Assembly (NCBI RefSeq): GCF_000328625.1
Contig: NC_019978.1
Coordinates: 620,001-684,000 of the forward strand
DNA from: Halobacteroides halobius DSM 5150
GTDB lineage: Bacteria > Bacillota > Halanaerobiia > Halobacteroidales > Halobacteroidaceae
DNA: 64,000 nt
Direction of reading: 5' to 3'
The number at the start of each line of letters is the position of its first letter. The stretch's first letter is position 1. Position numbers and translations under genes: made by a program. This document shows, in pieces, positions 33,395 through 42,346 of this stretch. Below the pieces are notes generated by a model. That model had not been told where the DNA came from and searched no databases. It worked only from the letters and a program-made list of their open reading frames with translations.

Positions 33395-34027
33395 ATGCCA
33401 TTGGATGATGAACTATCTGATTTAAATCCGTTAGAATTAGATGCATTAAAAGAGGTAGCAAGTATTGGGGCCGGAAATGCTGCTACCTCTTTATCTAGGA
33501 TGATTGATAGTAAGATAGAAATGAGTGTTCCTAAAGTTGATATTTTACCAGTCGCTGATGTACCTGAGATAATTGGTGGAGCAGAGAAATTAATAGCAGC
33601 TGTTTTAGTTAGAATAGAAGGTGAGATAAATGGTGGGGTTTTATTTACTTTAGATACAGCAAGTGCTAATTTATTAATTGAGTTATTAACTGGGATGGAT
33701 ATTAATATTGAAGAGGAGATGGGAGAATTAGAAGCTTCAGCTCTAAAAGAAATAGGTAATATCTTAACCGGGGCCAACCTTAATGCTTTTTCCAAAATGT
33801 TAAATATTAAAATCAAACCCCAAGTTCCTGCTTTAGCTTATGATATGTCAGGAGCGATTTTAGAAGTTTGTTTTATAGAATTAGGTCAAGTTGGTGATTA
33901 CGCTTTAGTAATTGAGACAGATTTTTTAAGTGACCTAGAAGAAGATATTAATGGAAACTTCTTTTTAATTCCTAATCCGGACTCTTTACAAGTTATCTTA
34001 AATAAACTTGGTGTATCAGATGTCTAA
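33395..34027 (+). CDS. cheC: CheY-P phosphatase CheC
   Basis: 210 aa from ATG 33395 (MPLDDELSDLNPLELDAL) with AGAGGTGA upstream. It has two phosphatase repeats. The second, Ser115-x3-Glu119-x2-Asn122 (SALKEIGN), is intact. The first reads Asp16-x3-Glu20-x2-Ser23 (DALKEVAS), with Ser replacing the conserved Asn. CheC removes phosphate from CheY-P and pairs with CheD in adaptation. It overlaps cheD by 8 bases. Confidence 0.95.
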   Translation: MPLDDELSDLNPLELDALKEVASIGAGNAATSLSRMIDSKIEMSVPKVDILPVADVPEIIGGAEKLIAAVLVRIEGEINGGVLFTLDTASANLLIELLTGMDINIEEEMGELEASALKEIGNILTGANLNAFSKMLNIKIKPQVPALAYDMSGAILEVCFIELGQVGDYALVIETDFLSDLEEDINGNFFLIPNPDSLQVILNKLGVSDV

Positions 34028-34505
34028 GAGAATAAGAGTTAGAATGGCTGATATAAAGGTAGGTCAAGCAGATGATATTATTATCACTTCCGGATTGGGT
34101 TCCTGTATTGGACTTACCTTATATGATTCTAGAACTAAAGTTGGAGGGATGGCCCATATTATGCTACCTAAATTTCCTGCTAATAAAAAGAAAGGGAATC
34201 CAGCTAAGTATGCTGATACAGCAATAGAGATGTTACTTGAACAGTTAGAATCTAAAGGAATTAATAAACGACGATTAGAAGCAAAGATGGCTGGGGGAGC
34301 ACAGATGTTTAATTTAGTTAATACCAATAGTAAAATGAGGATAGGAGCGAGGAATATCGAGGCTGTAAAAGAAGAGTTAAATAATTATAAAATCCCTTTA
34401 TTAGGATCAGAAGTAGGAGAAAACTATGGTAGAACAATGGAGTTTTATACAAAGACAGGTGAGGCAAAGATAAAAACGGTTAAGCATGATGATATAATAT
34501 TATAG
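34020..34505 (+). CDS. cheD: Chemoreceptor glutamine deamidase CheD
   Basis: 161 aa from ATG 34020 (MSKRIRVRMADIKVGQADD), within the end of cheC. The catalytic Cys is in TSGLGSCIGLTLYD, the His in GGMAHIMLP, and the CheC-contact region is AKMAGGAQMFNL. It deamidates chemoreceptor glutamines and is activated through CheC. Chemoreceptors and the CheA/CheW core are not in this window. Confidence 0.95.
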   Translation: MSKRIRVRMADIKVGQADDIIITSGLGSCIGLTLYDSRTKVGGMAHIMLPKFPANKKKGNPAKYADTAIEMLLEQLESKGINKRRLEAKMAGGAQMFNLVNTNSKMRIGARNIEAVKEELNNYKIPLLGSEVGENYGRTMEFYTKTGEAKIKTVKHDDIIL

Positions 34506-34540
34506 TTTCAAAAGCTATAAAGAGTAGGGGAGTGTTAAGC

Positions 34541-34930
34541 TTGAAGTTGTTAGCTAAGAAATTGGCCCTATTATTTTTTGTGATTGCTATAAGTGTAATT
34601 TCATTAGTCGGAATAGGTAGTAGTTTAAATTGGATCACTATTTTAAAAAGGGATTTAATCGGTGGTTTATTATTTAGTTTATTAGGGGGCGTAATTGGTC
34701 AATTAGTAGCTTATAATTTAGATAACTTTGGAATTGATGAAAATTCTAAACCTAGAGAAGAAGTAGCAGCTAGTCAAGCAGATACAGCAGATAAGAATGA
34801 GCAAAAATCTAAGATGGAATCACTTGAATTTGATACTGTAGATCAAACAGAAGAAAATGTAGTCAATATGGCTCAAGAAGACCCAGCTAAGATGGCTGAC
34901 TTAGTTAGTAATATGAGTGATCAAGACTAG
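34541..34930 (+). CDS. Uncharacterised two-helix membrane protein between cheD and sigma-D gene
   Basis: 129 aa from TTG 34541, preferred because the SD AGGGGAG (34526-34532) would overlap the alternative GTG at 34532. Two membrane helices lie near residues 7-27 and 37-60 (RDLIGGLLFSLLGGVIGQLV). An acidic cytoplasmic tail follows, with a closing ENVVNMAQEDPAKMADLVS. I do not recognise the family. Tight placement in the operon implies a motility or sigma-D-related role, but nothing in the sequence proves it. Confidence 0.75.
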   Translation: MKLLAKKLALLFFVIAISVISLVGIGSSLNWITILKRDLIGGLLFSLLGGVIGQLVAYNLDNFGIDENSKPREEVAASQADTADKNEQKSKMESLEFDTVDQTEENVVNMAQEDPAKMADLVSNMSDQD

Positions 34931-34946
34931 TAAGGAGGCAGTTTGA

Positions 34947-35726
34947 ATGGCGGGGATTAATAAATTGTCTGAAGATAAATTATGGAAAAAATATAAGCAA
35001 AATGATTCACAAGCAGCTAAAGAAGAATTAATTTTAAGATATATACCTCTAATTAAACATATTGTAGGTAAAATTATGGTCACTATTCCAGATGAATATA
35101 CTTTTGATGACTTGGTCAACTATGGTGTCTTAGGTTTAATTGATGCAATGAAGCGTTTTGATTATCAACGGGGAATAAAGTTTTCTACTTATGCGCTACC
35201 AAGGATTAAGGGTGCTATTTATGATGAGTTAAGAAGATTAGATTGGGTTCCAACTAGTATCAGAAGGCAAGCAAAGGAATTTGCTGAAGTTTTAGGCAGA
35301 TTAGAGAATAAGTTAGGCCGCTCTCCTACTGATGAGGAATTGAAAGAAGAATTAAATCTAACCAATAATGAATATAACAAACTGCTAGCCCGGATTAATA
35401 TTTCTGACAATATATCTTTAGATAAAGTTATTACCCAACAGAAAAATGGACTAAAGATTAAAGATATAATTAAGAGTGTCTCTCAAGAGGAACCTGACCA
35501 GATATTTAGTTATAATGAGACAAAAAGAATTCTAGGAGAAGCAATTGATAAGTTACCAGATAAAGAGAAATTAGTAATTAGTCTTTACTATCATGATGAT
35601 CTAACATTACAAGAAATAGGTGAGGTTATGGAGCTAACAACAGCTAGAATCTCTCAATTACATACGAAAGCTATTTTTAGATTAAGGGGGCATTTAAGTA
35701 GAAAGAAAGATTTATTATTAGGCTAA
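34947..35726 (+). CDS. fliA: RNA polymerase sigma-28 factor (SigD/FliA)
   Basis: 259 aa. Region 2 has LILRYIPLIKHIVGKIM, FDDLVNYGVLGLIDAMKRFD and GIKFSTYALPRIKGAIYDEL. Region 3 follows with RRLDWVPTSIRRQAKEF. Region 4 has YYHDDLTLQEIGEVMELTTARIS. It directs late flagellar and chemotaxis promoters and is held by FlgM until the hook is complete. SD TAAGGAGGC. It ends the main operon; a weak hairpin with T7 follows. The Bacillus equivalent is sigD. Confidence 0.96.
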   Translation: MAGINKLSEDKLWKKYKQNDSQAAKEELILRYIPLIKHIVGKIMVTIPDEYTFDDLVNYGVLGLIDAMKRFDYQRGIKFSTYALPRIKGAIYDELRRLDWVPTSIRRQAKEFAEVLGRLENKLGRSPTDEELKEELNLTNNEYNKLLARINISDNISLDKVITQQKNGLKIKDIIKSVSQEEPDQIFSYNETKRILGEAIDKLPDKEKLVISLYYHDDLTLQEIGEVMELTTARISQLHTKAIFRLRGHLSRKKDLLLG

Positions 35727-35736
35727 AATTTAATTT

Positions 35737-35758
35737 AGTGTTCTGGAGAACTTTTTTT
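35737..35758 (+). terminator. Weak terminator after sigma-D gene
   Basis: Stem GTTC-TGGA-GAAC is only 4 bp with possible outer pairs, followed by seven T. It starts about 11 bases after the stop and is probably leaky. Confidence 0.45.
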
Positions 35759-35770
35759 ATTTTTATTATA

Positions 35771-35779
35771 TGATATAAT
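35771..35779 (+). promoter_or_regulatory. Extended -10 promoter before fapA
   Basis: TGATATAAT gives TG-N-TATAAT, an exact extended -10, 43 bases before the TTG start. No clear -35 is seen, which extended -10 promoters tolerate. Confidence 0.5.
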
Positions 35780-35821
35780 AGAAATAAATGGTTAAGGTGT
35801 TATAAAGAGGGGGGCTATAAA

Positions 35822-37618
35822 TTGATTAATCAAAAGGTAAGGGTTGAGGGGGATACTAAAGAAGAAGCACTAACAAAAGCCTATCAATTAATTCAACAGC
35901 AAGTAGATAAGGAATTTGATAAAAGTAATATTTCTTTAAATCTTGTAAAAGAAGAGAAGAGACTATGGGGGTTAATGGGAACTAAGAAGGTCTATCAAGC
36001 TGTATTAAAGCTAAGGGAAGAAACTGATATTGATGGTGATTTTAATATCTTAATAAAAGAAGAGGGCATTTTTTTAGAGGTAATACAGCCTCAAGGCGAT
36101 GGAGCTGGAGTTAGCTTGGCTGCAATAGAAGAGCAAATAACAGAAAAAGAGATTATTGAAGTTGATCAAGAAGCAGTTAGTGAAGCATTAACCCTTGGTC
36201 AAGAAAAGATAAAGATTGCTGAAAGAAAGCCAGAGTTAGATCGTGATGCAGAAATAAATCTAGAGATTAGTGATGATCAATTAAAGGCTTATTTAGATTA
36301 TATTCCAGCATTAGGTGGTAAGAAATTGACAGCAGATGAAATTATAGATCAGGTCAAAGAAAGGGGCGTTATATTTGGTCTTAGAGAAGAGGAGTTTAGG
36401 GCCAAATTTAATCAAGATAAGGAATTAGAGAGCTTTTTAATAGCCCAAGGAGAAGAGCCCACTCCTGGTGAAGATGGCCAGCTTGATTTTAAATTTGACT
36501 TAGACCGTCAAGAGCAAAAGGTCAATTTAAAAGAAGACGGAACAGCAGATTTTTATAATTTGAATCGTATTGTTAATGTTGAATCTGGTGATTTGTTAGT
36601 AGAAAAAATTCCACCTGTAGAGGGGAAAGCTGGAACTTCAGTCAAGGGCCAAGAAATGCCACCTAAACCAGTTGAAGAAGCAGAAATACCTGTTGGAGAA
36701 AATGTAAGCTTAAGTGATGATGGATTATTTTTAGAGGCAGAAATGGAAGGGCAGGTTGTTTATACTAATCAAGTTGTTAGTGTGACTAAGATTCATAAAG
36801 TAAATGGTAATGTAAATTTAGAAACAGGAAATATTGATTTTAATGGTAGTGTAATAATTAATGGAAATATAGAAGATGGAATGGAAGTTAAAGCTACAGG
36901 AAATATTCATGTTAAAGGTTGTGTTTATAATGCTCAGGTGGAATCTGGGGGCCAAATCACAATAAATAAAGGTTTTATTGCTGGAGATAAAGGTTATTTA
37001 AAAGCTGAAGGTGATATTGAGGTTAAATTTGTCGAGAATGGAATAGTAGAAACTAAAGGTAGCTTAATAGTTAAACAGGCGATTATGCATAGTCAAGCTA
37101 ATGCTAGGAAGAAAGTAATAGTTGAAGAAGGTAAGGGGTTAATAGTCGGGGGAGAGATTAGAGCTGGAATTGAGATTAGTGCTAAAGAAATAGGGTCTAA
37201 TTTAGCTACTCCAACTGAAATTGGGGTTGGTGTCACTCCTCAGTTGAGAGATGAGTATAATAAGGTTAAAAGTAAATTAGAAACGAAAAAAGAAAAGTTA
37301 GAGGAGACAATAAAGAATATAAACTTATTAAATAAACAGGAGGCTAAGGGCAGACTAGAGGGAAAAAAAGAGCAGCTACTACAGCAATTAACTAACCAAA
37401 GAAATATTCTTTCCAGGAAAGTTAAGCGATTAAAGACTGAACAAAAAGAATTAACAAATAGATTAGAAGAAGATGTAAATGCAAGGGTGAAAGTCAAGAA
37501 GACTATTTACTCTGGAGTTAATATTATGATTGGAAATCAGTATAAAAAGATAAAGAAGAAAAATACGCATGTGCAGTATTATGCTGGTGATGAAGAGATT
37601 AAGTCTGCTTCTTATTAA
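35822..37618 (+). CDS. FapA family (DUF342) polymer-binding protein
   Basis: 598 aa from TTG 35822 with GAGGGGGG upstream. The N-terminal about 60 residues resemble a Jag-N domain (RVEGDTKEEALTKAYQLIQQ, KRLWGLMGTKK). The FapA region follows: DFYNLNRIVNVESGDLLVEK, then a repetitive beta-helix (GNVNLETGNIDFNGSVIING, NIHVKGCVYNAQVESGGQI). A C-terminal coiled coil (about 475-555) completes it. The family occurs widely near flagellar genes in Firmicutes; its role is unclear, with links to cell-envelope polymer binding. Confidence 0.87.
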   Translation: MINQKVRVEGDTKEEALTKAYQLIQQQVDKEFDKSNISLNLVKEEKRLWGLMGTKKVYQAVLKLREETDIDGDFNILIKEEGIFLEVIQPQGDGAGVSLAAIEEQITEKEIIEVDQEAVSEALTLGQEKIKIAERKPELDRDAEINLEISDDQLKAYLDYIPALGGKKLTADEIIDQVKERGVIFGLREEEFRAKFNQDKELESFLIAQGEEPTPGEDGQLDFKFDLDRQEQKVNLKEDGTADFYNLNRIVNVESGDLLVEKIPPVEGKAGTSVKGQEMPPKPVEEAEIPVGENVSLSDDGLFLEAEMEGQVVYTNQVVSVTKIHKVNGNVNLETGNIDFNGSVIINGNIEDGMEVKATGNIHVKGCVYNAQVESGGQITINKGFIAGDKGYLKAEGDIEVKFVENGIVETKGSLIVKQAIMHSQANARKKVIVEEGKGLIVGGEIRAGIEISAKEIGSNLATPTEIGVGVTPQLRDEYNKVKSKLETKKEKLEETIKNINLLNKQEAKGRLEGKKEQLLQQLTNQRNILSRKVKRLKTEQKELTNRLEEDVNARVKVKKTIYSGVNIMIGNQYKKIKKKNTHVQYYAGDEEIKSASY

Positions 37619-37654
37619 ATAGTCAAGTTTATTCTTGGCAAGGAGGTGTTAAGG

Positions 37655-37948
37655 TTGGTTGGCCCAATCAATCCTAAAGCATTTGTTCCTCGGTCATTAG
37701 AAGTTAGTAATCAAGAACAGACGATGAATGTACAGTATGAACAAGTAGCACAAGATTTAAAAAAACAGCATAAAAACCAACAACAAAGAGTTAATCAGTT
37801 AGAAGAAACTGAATCTAAACGGGTACGTGATGAAGAAAATAAAAAAGAGAAAAAGGATAAAAAAGACCAAGAAAAGCAAGATGATACAAAAGAGAAAGAA
37901 GATTTAGACCAAGAAACTCTTGGCAGGCATATTGATATTAAAGTTTAG
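37655..37948 (+). CDS. Small charged protein, unknown function
   Basis: 97 aa from TTG 37655 (AAGGAGG about 9 bases upstream); GTG 37646 is inside the SD and rejected. After VGPINPKAFVPRSLEVSNQ the sequence becomes a Lys/Glu/Asp/Gln-rich coil ending LGRHIDIKV. Nothing in it marks an enzyme. Similar short Pro-Ile-Asn-headed proteins sit between fapA and rpsB in related halophiles as far as I recall, but I cannot name a family. Confidence 0.7.
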   Translation: MVGPINPKAFVPRSLEVSNQEQTMNVQYEQVAQDLKKQHKNQQQRVNQLEETESKRVRDEENKKEKKDKKDQEKQDDTKEKEDLDQETLGRHIDIKV

Positions 37949-37982
37949 TGATGATTAAAATCTCTAAAACGGAGTTGATAGG

Positions 37983-38498
37983 ATGGAATATATAATTAGT
38001 AATATCGATTATATACTATTTGGAATAGGAATTATAATAATATTTATTTCTTTATTTTTAACTTATAGAGTTGATAGTGATAATGATGAATATTATATTG
38101 AATCAGAATTATTATCAAAAATTAGGGAAGTAAAAGAAGATATAGAGGAGAGTTTAGCTAATAAAGAATTTAAAGAAGTATTAGATGAGGAGATTAAACC
38201 TAATAAGTTTAATCAAGAAGTCACTTCACTAAAAAGATTAGCTAAAGATCTAGACCAGAAGGTAGAAAAAATAGCTAATAAATTAGATAGATTAGAAGGA
38301 CGATTTGATAATAGTTTCCAGAAAAAGTTTTCAACTAAGCCAAGCCAAGAAAATGACTCTGTAAAATCTAAAGAGTACAAAAAGATTAAGAAATTAGTTG
38401 ATGAAGGTTATACTCTAGCTGAAGTAGCTCAGAAGTTAGATATGGGTAATAGAGAAGTAAGACTAATTTGGAAGTTCAATTCACGGGGGTCAAAATAA
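37983..38498 (+). CDS. SwrB-like membrane protein (TM, coiled coil, C-terminal HTH-like motif)
   Basis: 171 aa. It has one N-terminal membrane helix (residues 10-28), a coiled coil (about 35-110), then an HTH-like end YTLAEVAQKLDMGNREVRLI. In B. subtilis swrB (ylxL), a single-pass protein that promotes FliP-dependent hook-basal-body assembly, lies between sigD and rpsB, just as here. The architecture and position fit a SwrB/DUF6115-type protein; sequence homology is not proven. It ends on the next start (TAATG). Confidence 0.65.
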   Translation: MEYIISNIDYILFGIGIIIIFISLFLTYRVDSDNDEYYIESELLSKIREVKEDIEESLANKEFKEVLDEEIKPNKFNQEVTSLKRLAKDLDQKVEKIANKLDRLEGRFDNSFQKKFSTKPSQENDSVKSKEYKKIKKLVDEGYTLAEVAQKLDMGNREVRLIWKFNSRGSK

Positions 38499-39001
38499 TG
38501 TTGCGACATATATTATTGGGGGTTGGGATTACATTAATTGTGGTAGCTTTAGTTTTAATGGGGGTTAATGTAGCTCAACCTTCTTTTGATAATTCTAAGA
38601 ATAGAATTAATAATAAGCGGCAAACTATAATTAAGGAAGCCAGAAAACTAGGGATGGCTTTTCCTGGTGAAAATTATCAATCAGGAATCTCTTTAGAGCA
38701 GAATATAGATTTAGAAAAGGTTATTAGTTCATTAGCAAAAGAAAAATCTAAGCAATCAAATAGTGTTAAGGATCATTTGCGAGAAATCATAATTAATATT
38801 CCACAAGGAATGAATGGTAGACAAGTAGCAGGTTTGTTAGTAAGTAAAGGTCTTTTGAAAAATAAGACTAAATTTATAAAAACATTAAATAAATTCAATA
38901 TAGAAAATAAAATTATGGCGGGGAGATATACTTTTTCTAGCCAAGCTTCCTTTATAGAGATATTATTGGTATTAATTGCTCCTAAGGAGGATATAAAATA
39001 G
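38498..39001 (+). CDS. Short YceG/MltG-like membrane protein
   Basis: 167 aa from ATG 38498, overlapping the previous stop by one base. It has an N-terminal membrane helix (residues 5-26). The C-terminal domain IIINIPQGMNGRQVAGLLVS, then GLLKNKTKFIKTLNK and IMAGRYTFSS, resembles the entry region of MltG (YceG) endolytic transglycosylases. The large catalytic part with its Glu is absent, so it is probably not an enzyme. It may bind glycan or act with the SwrB-like neighbour. Confidence 0.65.
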   Translation: MLRHILLGVGITLIVVALVLMGVNVAQPSFDNSKNRINNKRQTIIKEARKLGMAFPGENYQSGISLEQNIDLEKVISSLAKEKSKQSNSVKDHLREIIINIPQGMNGRQVAGLLVSKGLLKNKTKFIKTLNKFNIENKIMAGRYTFSSQASFIEILLVLIAPKEDIK

Positions 39002-39035
39002 GCTAATATAAGGCTTAAAAAAATAGCGATAAATG

Positions 39036-39064
39036 TTGATATTGTTATTATGGTGTGGTATACT
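39036..39064 (+). promoter_or_regulatory. Promoter of the rpsB-tsf operon
   Basis: TTGATA (39036-39041), 17 bases, TATACT (39059-39064), with TG one base before the -10 (TGGTATACT), so it is both a good -35/-10 pair and an extended -10. Predicted start near 39071 gives a leader of about 120 bases. Confidence 0.75.
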
Positions 39065-39070
39065 ACATAA

Positions 39071-39189
39071 CAGTGTGTAAAAAATGAAGATAGCACGCAC
39101 ATCTCTGGACTTTAATAAAGGTGCCCTTAGGGTCTTATTAAAGGTAGAAAGGGATGGAGGACTAAAAACCATGGAGGTGCAGTAATAAT
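39071..39189 (+). ncRNA. Structured 5' leader of rpsB (candidate S2 autoregulatory element)
   Basis: The leader holds a strong hairpin: CTTTAATAA (39110-39118) pairs perfectly with TTATTAAAG (39135-39143), topped by a second stem CCC-TTA-GGG (39124-39132). Purine-rich stretches AGGGATGGAGGA and CATGGAGGTG follow; the latter is the rpsB SD. Ribosomal-protein leaders often bind their own product. I know of no described element of this shape in Firmicutes. Confidence 0.45.
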
Positions 39190-39930
39190 ATGTCAGTAGT
39201 TACTATGAAGCAACTATTAGAAACAGGTGTTCATTTTGGACATCGAACTAGACGTTGGAATCCAAAGATGGATCCATATATTTTTACAGAAAGAAATGGG
39301 ATCTATATAGTAGATCTTGAACAAACAGTTAAGTTAACTGAGGTAGCTTATGATTTTATAAGAGATTTAGCAAGTGAAGGAAAAGAAATTTTATTTGTTG
39401 GAACTAAAAAACAAGCTAAGCAAACAATTAAGCAAGAAGCTGAAAAATGCGGTATGCCATATGTTAGTGAAAGATGGCTTGGTGGTATGTTAACTAACTA
39501 CCAAACTATTAGTAAACGAATCAGAAGATTAGAAGAGATAGAGCAAATGGAAGAAGATGGATTATTTGAAGTTTTACCTAATAAAGAAGTTATCGAATTA
39601 GAGAGAGAAAGAGATAAATTAGAGCGGTTCTTAGGTGGTGTTCGTCATATGGACGGACTACCTGATGCTATCTTTTTAGCTGACCCTCGTCAAGAGGAGA
39701 TCGCGGTAGCAGAAGCTAATAAATTAGGTATTCCAGTAGTAGCTATTGTGGATACTAATTGTGATCCTGATTTAATTGACTATGTAATTCCAGGTAATGA
39801 TGATGCTATTAGAGCGGTTAAACTATTAACTGGCATAATGGCAGATGCAGTATTAGAAGGTAAACAAGGTAATGTAGAAGAAGCTGAAGTTGAAGCTGAA
39901 GCTACTAGTGAAGAAGATACTGAAGAATAA
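39190..39930 (+). CDS. rpsB: 30S ribosomal protein S2
   Basis: 246 aa. Family blocks are [59 protein letters not shown], and [20 protein letters not shown] with [13 protein letters not shown]. The last 24 residues form a strongly acidic tail ([17 protein letters not shown]), unusual for a ribosomal protein and typical of halophile proteomes. It binds late on the 30S platform near S1. It is followed by tsf after a structured gap. Confidence 0.97.
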   Translation: MSVVTMKQLLETGVHFGHRTRRWNPKMDPYIFTERNGIYIVDLEQTVKLTEVAYDFIRDLASEGKEILFVGTKKQAKQTIKQEAEKCGMPYVSERWLGGMLTNYQTISKRIRRLEEIEQMEEDGLFEVLPNKEVIELERERDKLERFLGGVRHMDGLPDAIFLADPRQEEIAVAEANKLGIPVVAIVDTNCDPDLIDYVIPGNDDAIRAVKLLTGIMADAVLEGKQGNVEEAEVEAEATSEEDTEE

Positions 39931-39934
39931 ATTT

Positions 39935-39980
39935 AAGGGCGTGGAATAAGGCGTAACTCGTCCTTATGAAGCGCCTTTTA
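39935..39980 (+). other. Long hairpin in the rpsB-tsf gap
   Basis: Outer stem AAGGGCG / CGCCTTT (one G-T pair) and inner stem ATAAGG / CCTTAT are separated by a symmetric 4x4 internal loop; a 10-base loop caps it and TTTTAA follows. The CCTTAT arm is also complementary to ATAAGG of the tsf SD (39986-39994), so an alternative fold could hide that SD. It may set the S2:EF-Ts ratio by partial termination, processing or SD control. Confidence 0.5.
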
Positions 39981-40002
39981 ACTACATAAGGAGGATTTAA
40001 TT

Positions 40003-41678
<1,676 letters not shown>

Positions 41679-41700
41679 AATTTAAAAAGGAGGTATAAAG

Positions 41701-42258
41701 ATGATTAAAGGTGTAATGAATGATACACGTAAAAAGATGGAAGAAGTACTTGAAAGTATTGAAGGAAACTTTGCTAAAATTAGGACTGGAAGAGCTAGAC
41801 CTTCTTTAGTAGAAGATATCAAAGCAGAGTATTATGGCCAGGTAACACCACTTAATCAAATGGCTCAAATTTCTGTTCCTGAGGCTCGTCAACTAGTTAT
41901 TAATCCTTATGATAATAATGCTCTTGAAGATATTGAAAAAGCAATTTTAAAGTCTGATTTAGATTTAACACCTAATACTGATGGTGATTTAATTAGAATT
42001 AATATTCCTGAATTAACTGAGGAAAGAAGAAAAAAATTAGCTAAATTAGCTGATGAAAAAGCTGAAGAAGGAAGGATAGCTATTAGAGAAGTTAGACGAG
42101 AAGCTAACAATGAACTAGAAGATCTAGAGTCTAGTGGGGAAATCTCTGAAGATAATTACCATCGTGGGTTAGATAATGTTCAACAAATAACTGACGAATA
42201 TATTAATAAAGTTGATACATTATTAGATAAGAAAAAATCAGCAATTATGAGTGTATAA
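41701..42258 (+). CDS. frr: Ribosome recycling factor
   Basis: 185 aa, standard length. Motifs include FAKIRTGRARPSLVEDI, YYGQVTPLNQMAQISVPEAR and NIPELTEERRKKLAKLADEK, then REVRREANNELEDLE. With EF-G it splits the post-termination ribosome. SD AAAGGAGGT. It begins 22 bases after pyrH and is followed by a GC-rich hairpin. Confidence 0.97.
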   Translation: MIKGVMNDTRKKMEEVLESIEGNFAKIRTGRARPSLVEDIKAEYYGQVTPLNQMAQISVPEARQLVINPYDNNALEDIEKAILKSDLDLTPNTDGDLIRINIPELTEERRKKLAKLADEKAEEGRIAIREVRREANNELEDLESSGEISEDNYHRGLDNVQQITDEYINKVDTLLDKKKSAIMSV

Positions 42259-42268
42259 CCTTTAATAT

Positions 42269-42296
42269 CCCCCTCTTTATCTGAGGGGGTTAAATT
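42269..42296 (+). terminator. Hairpin terminator after frr
   Basis: CCCCCTC (42269-42275) pairs with GAGGGGG (42283-42289) around TTTATCT, followed by TTAAATTTT. The stem is strong but the T tract is broken, so termination may be partial before uppS. Confidence 0.65.
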
Positions 42297-42346
42297 TTAT
42301 AGATTTATGGATACTAGTTTAACTGTGTAAGATAGGAGGAAAATTG

